Notes under the pieces: generated by a model
Databases searched by the model: none
The model's input: the letters and a program-made list of their open reading frames with translations, nothing else
What the model was told of the DNA's origin: nothing
Part shown: in pieces, positions 61,778 to 64,000 of the stretch
Layout: every line of letters starts with the position of its first letter
Position numbering within the stretch: position 1 is the stretch's first letter
Translations under genes and position numbers: made by a program
Assembly: GCF_008086205.1 (NCBI RefSeq)
Contig: NZ_VSKK01000001.1
Span: forward strand, 1,240,001 to 1,304,000
DNA length: 64,000 nt
From: Bizionia myxarmorum
GTDB taxonomy: Bacteria > Bacteroidota > Bacteroidia > Flavobacteriales > Flavobacteriaceae
Reading direction: 5' to 3'

Positions 61778-62319
61778 GACTGTTTTGTTTCTGGGTCGTA
61801 AATCTTCTTCAACTCACGCAATCCAATTTTTAATCTTGATTTTATAGTGCCAAGAGGAATGTCCAACTCATCACTAGCTTCTTGTTGTGTCATGCCCTCA
61901 AAGAAGAGTGCATGGATAACAATCTGATATTTTTCATCAATAGAACTTAAATGCTTTTGAATATCTAGCGTGTCCTGGTTTAAACTATCACCTGTTAATG
62001 TATATACGTTTGAAGCGTCCATTTGGATTTCCTTCCCCGTTTTATTATTGTAGGAGCGGACTTTGTCAATGGCTGTGTTATAGGCAATTCTATATAGCCA
62101 AGTAAATAGTTTAGCTTTTTTAGAATCGTAAGATTTTCCTTTCTTCCAAACTTTAATGAAGGTTTCCTGTAAAGCATCTTGTGCTAAATCCGAATCGGTG
62201 AGCACTTTGGATATGACGCCAAAAAGGGCATCACCATAGTTTTCATATAATAATGAAATGGCTCTTTTGTCGCCTTGTTTTAATAAGCCAACTATTTCTT
62301 CTTCTATTGGTGTACTCAA
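61774..62319 (-). CDS. ECF sigma factor paired with the anti-sigma gene
   Basis: 181 aa. Region 2: SLLYENYGDALFGVI, DLAQDALQETFIKVWKK and KLFTWLYRIAYNTAIDKVRS. Region 4: VIHALFFEGMTQQEASDELDIPLGTIKSRLK. The downstream overlapping RskA-like gene suggests it is released from the membrane on an envelope signal. The signal and regulon are not visible. Confidence 0.94.
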   Translation of the reverse strand: MSTPIEEEIVGLLKQGDKRAISLLYENYGDALFGVISKVLTDSDLAQDALQETFIKVWKKGKSYDSKKAKLFTWLYRIAYNTAIDKVRSYNNKTGKEIQMDASNVYTLTGDSLNQDTLDIQKHLSSIDEKYQIVIHALFFEGMTQQEASDELDIPLGTIKSRLKIGLRELKKIYDPETKQS

Positions 62320-62394
62320 AATATTAATTAGATGACGTTATAGTTTGTTAGTTTTTGTTAGCAACAAGGGCCAAAGTTATAGAATTTTAGCCAA

Positions 62395-63408
62395 TTAAAG
62401 GATATTTACCTCGGCTTCAATTTGAATATTAAACAGGCGTTGAATGGTATGCTGAATTAACTCTGAAAGCTTTAAAATATCCGATCCTTTAGCGTTGCCA
62501 TAATTAACCAGAACAAGTGCTTGTTTTTTATGAACGCCATAATCACCAAAACGCTTGCCTTTAAATCCGGCTTTTTCAATAAGCCAGCCTGTCGGTACTT
62601 TTACTTCTGTTTCCGAAATAACATAACCAGGTACATCAGGAAACTGTGATTTTAGAATACTGTATGCTTCTGAAGAAATAACGGGGTTTTTAAAAAAGCT
62701 TCCGCTATTTCCAATTTCTTTGGGATCTGGTAATTTGCTTTGTCTTATAGCAATAACAGCTTTTGAAATATCTTGAATAGTTGGATTCTTAATGCTCATT
62801 TCCTCTAATTGATTCGAAATAGCACCGTAATTGGTATGTAATTCGTGATTATTTTTAGTGAGTTGAAACGTGACGCTAAAAATTACATAGTGACCTTTTG
62901 CTTCTTGTTTAAAAATAGAATTTCTATAATCGAATTGGCAAGCTGTTTTATCAAAGGTTTTAATAGTTCCGGTGGAAATTTCTAAAGCTTCACAAGACAC
63001 AAAACTATCTTTTAATTCAATGCCATAAGCACCTATATTTTGAATGGGTGCCGTTCCAACATTGCCGGGAATTAGGGATAAGTTTTCTAATCCACCAAAA
63101 TCATGTTCCAAGCACCATAAAACAAATTCATGCCAATTTTCACCAGCATGGGCTTTAATATTTACGGTATTTTCAGTTTCAGAAACAACCGAAATACCTT
63201 TAATATTCAAATGAATAACCAGAGCCTCTAAATTTTTCGTGAGTAGCATATTACTGCCGCCACCTAAAATAAATTTTTCTAAATAGTCTGGTAAAGCCAA
63301 CACCTTTTGTAAAGCTGCTAAACTGCTAACCGAAATAAAATGTTTCGCAGTTGCATCAATACCAAAGGTGTTATATGGTTTTAATGATATGTTTTTTAAG
63401 ATTTGCAC
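62395..63408 (-). CDS. murB: UDP-N-acetylenolpyruvoylglucosamine reductase
   Basis: Peptidoglycan precursor synthesis: reduces UDP-GlcNAc-enolpyruvate to UDP-MurNAc. 337 aa, type I. FAD motifs FILGGGSNMLL and SLIPGNVGTAPIQNIGAYGIEL; YRNSIFK; catalytic Ser in GNSGSFFKNPV; GWLIEKAGFKG near the end. The stop codon of the upstream aminotransferase overlaps its start by 1 base. Confidence 0.96.
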   Translation of the reverse strand: MQILKNISLKPYNTFGIDATAKHFISVSSLAALQKVLALPDYLEKFILGGGSNMLLTKNLEALVIHLNIKGISVVSETENTVNIKAHAGENWHEFVLWCLEHDFGGLENLSLIPGNVGTAPIQNIGAYGIELKDSFVSCEALEISTGTIKTFDKTACQFDYRNSIFKQEAKGHYVIFSVTFQLTKNNHELHTNYGAISNQLEEMSIKNPTIQDISKAVIAIRQSKLPDPKEIGNSGSFFKNPVISSEAYSILKSQFPDVPGYVISETEVKVPTGWLIEKAGFKGKRFGDYGVHKKQALVLVNYGNAKGSDILKLSELIQHTIQRLFNIQIEAEVNIL

Positions 63409-64000
63409 TAATCTTTATACACTTTTAAGGCTTCTTTTAAAATGTGGACCGCTTTTACTAAACTCTCTTTTTGTAAAACATAGGCAATTCTAATTTGGTT
63501 TAATCCTACGCCAGGCGTTGAATAAAAACCAGCAGCTGGAGCAACCATTACTGTTTCACCATCCACATCAAAATCTTCCAATAACCACTGGGCAAAAACA
63601 TCCGAGTTTTTAATAGGTAATTCTACAATACAATAAAATGCGCCTTTTGGTTTGGCAACTTTGACACCTTCAATTTTCTCTAATTCTTGAATTAATATAT
63701 CGCGACGGGCAACATATTCTGTTTTCACATCGTCAAAATAACTTTGAGGCGTTTGCAAAGCAGCTTCACTCGCAATTTGAGCTAAAGTTGGTGGGCTTAA
63801 ACGTGCTTGCGCAAATTTTAAAACCGTAGACATAACCTCTTTATTTTTTGAAACTAAACAACCAATTCTAGCGCCACACATGCTGTAACGTTTAGAGACG
63901 GAATCTATCATAATAGCATGTTCTTCCAAACCTTCTTCCTGCATGATGGAGTAATGCGTGATGCCATCATAGGCGAATTCACGATACACTTCATCAGCAA
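63408..64000 (-). CDS. Class I PLP-dependent aminotransferase, 5' end outside window
   Basis: Reads into the window edge (ADEVYREF is open at the end, the SDEVYREF-type PLP loop), so only the C-terminal half is present. PLP lysine in SVSKRYSMCGARIGCLVS, IRIAYVL carries the conserved Arg. This is a different subgroup from the 2307-3494 enzyme; the MCGAR variant of the MTGWR motif is distinctive. Coupled to murB by a 1-base overlap. Substrate not assigned. Confidence 0.9.
   Translation of the reverse strand, partial: ADEVYREFAYDGITHYSIMQEEGLEEHAIMIDSVSKRYSMCGARIGCLVSKNKEVMSTVLKFAQARLSPPTLAQIASEAALQTPQSYFDDVKTEYVARRDILIQELEKIEGVKVAKPKGAFYCIVELPIKNSDVFAQWLLEDFDVDGETVMVAPAAGFYSTPGVGLNQIRIAYVLQKESLVKAVHILKEALKVYKD

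Noticed and set aside
1-64000. CRISPR array, prophage or defence island
   Set aside because: No regularly spaced repeats, Cas genes, phage structural genes, restriction or abortive-infection genes seen; the GxxExxY gene is the only nuclease-like one.

Overview
The window is chromosomal DNA from a flavobacterium (Bacteroidota, probably Flavobacteriaceae). The evidence is low GC, a Na+-translocating NADH:quinone reductase operon, a type IX secretion (T9SS) plug protein, a protein with a T9SS sorting tail, OmpA and CarboxypepD_reg surface proteins, and repeated TAnnTTTG promoter -7 boxes. I saw no rRNA, tRNA, CRISPR array or prophage. Most of the window is core metabolism with short intergenic spaces and clear hairpin terminators.

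Layout. 1-10 kb: trkA (cut by the window edge)-trkH, aspartate aminotransferase, fatty acid desaturase, rsmG, a T9SS-exported hydrolase, pruA. 10-24 kb: NRDE protein, apaG, T9SS plug, the nqrABCDEF operon, a PLP homeostasis protein coupled to an AAA+ ATPase with an unusual C-terminal domain, an OmpA protein and a repeat-bearing lipoprotein. 24-33 kb: a small conserved protein with apbE (the flavin transferase that loads NqrB and NqrC), DUF423, methyltransferase, a GxxExxY nuclease-like gene inside terminal inverted repeats, map, CoA-transferase, gpmI, pepE. 33-39 kb: three overlapping tandem paralogues, DUF6702, an M1 peptidase, tatA. 39-50 kb: small cassette-like genes, then a minus-strand cluster for tryptophan/kynurenine breakdown (kynU, kmo, 2-aminomuconate deaminase, semialdehyde dehydrogenase, 3-hydroxyanthranilate dioxygenase, ACMS decarboxylase). 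50-64 kb: msrA, a coiled-coil protein, NIF3, lpxK, a frameshifted hybrid histidine kinase, gap, lipA, two ECF sigma factors (one with an anti-sigma factor), a glycosyltransferase, murB and the 3' part of an aminotransferase.

The most unusual feature is a dense set of small repeats that abut or enter genes. (1) A 490-bp element carries a PD-(D/E)XK-like GxxExxY gene between 31-bp inverted repeats (28/31 identical), and one repeat supplies the GTG start of the next gene. (2) A ~20-bp palindrome with a TCCTGC/GCAGGA core lies in frame inside several genes of the kynurenine cluster and NIF3, recalling Rickettsia palindromic elements. (3) Two 113-bp elements have inverted ends and an internal hairpin with compensatory changes. 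(4) A direct repeat and an attC-like inverted repeat surround two small genes at 39-40 kb. Other points of note are an AAA+ ATPase fused to what looks like a gamma-glutamylcyclotransferase-like domain lacking the catalytic Glu, and a histidine kinase interrupted at an A9 tract. All family assignments come from reading motifs; no database search was run.
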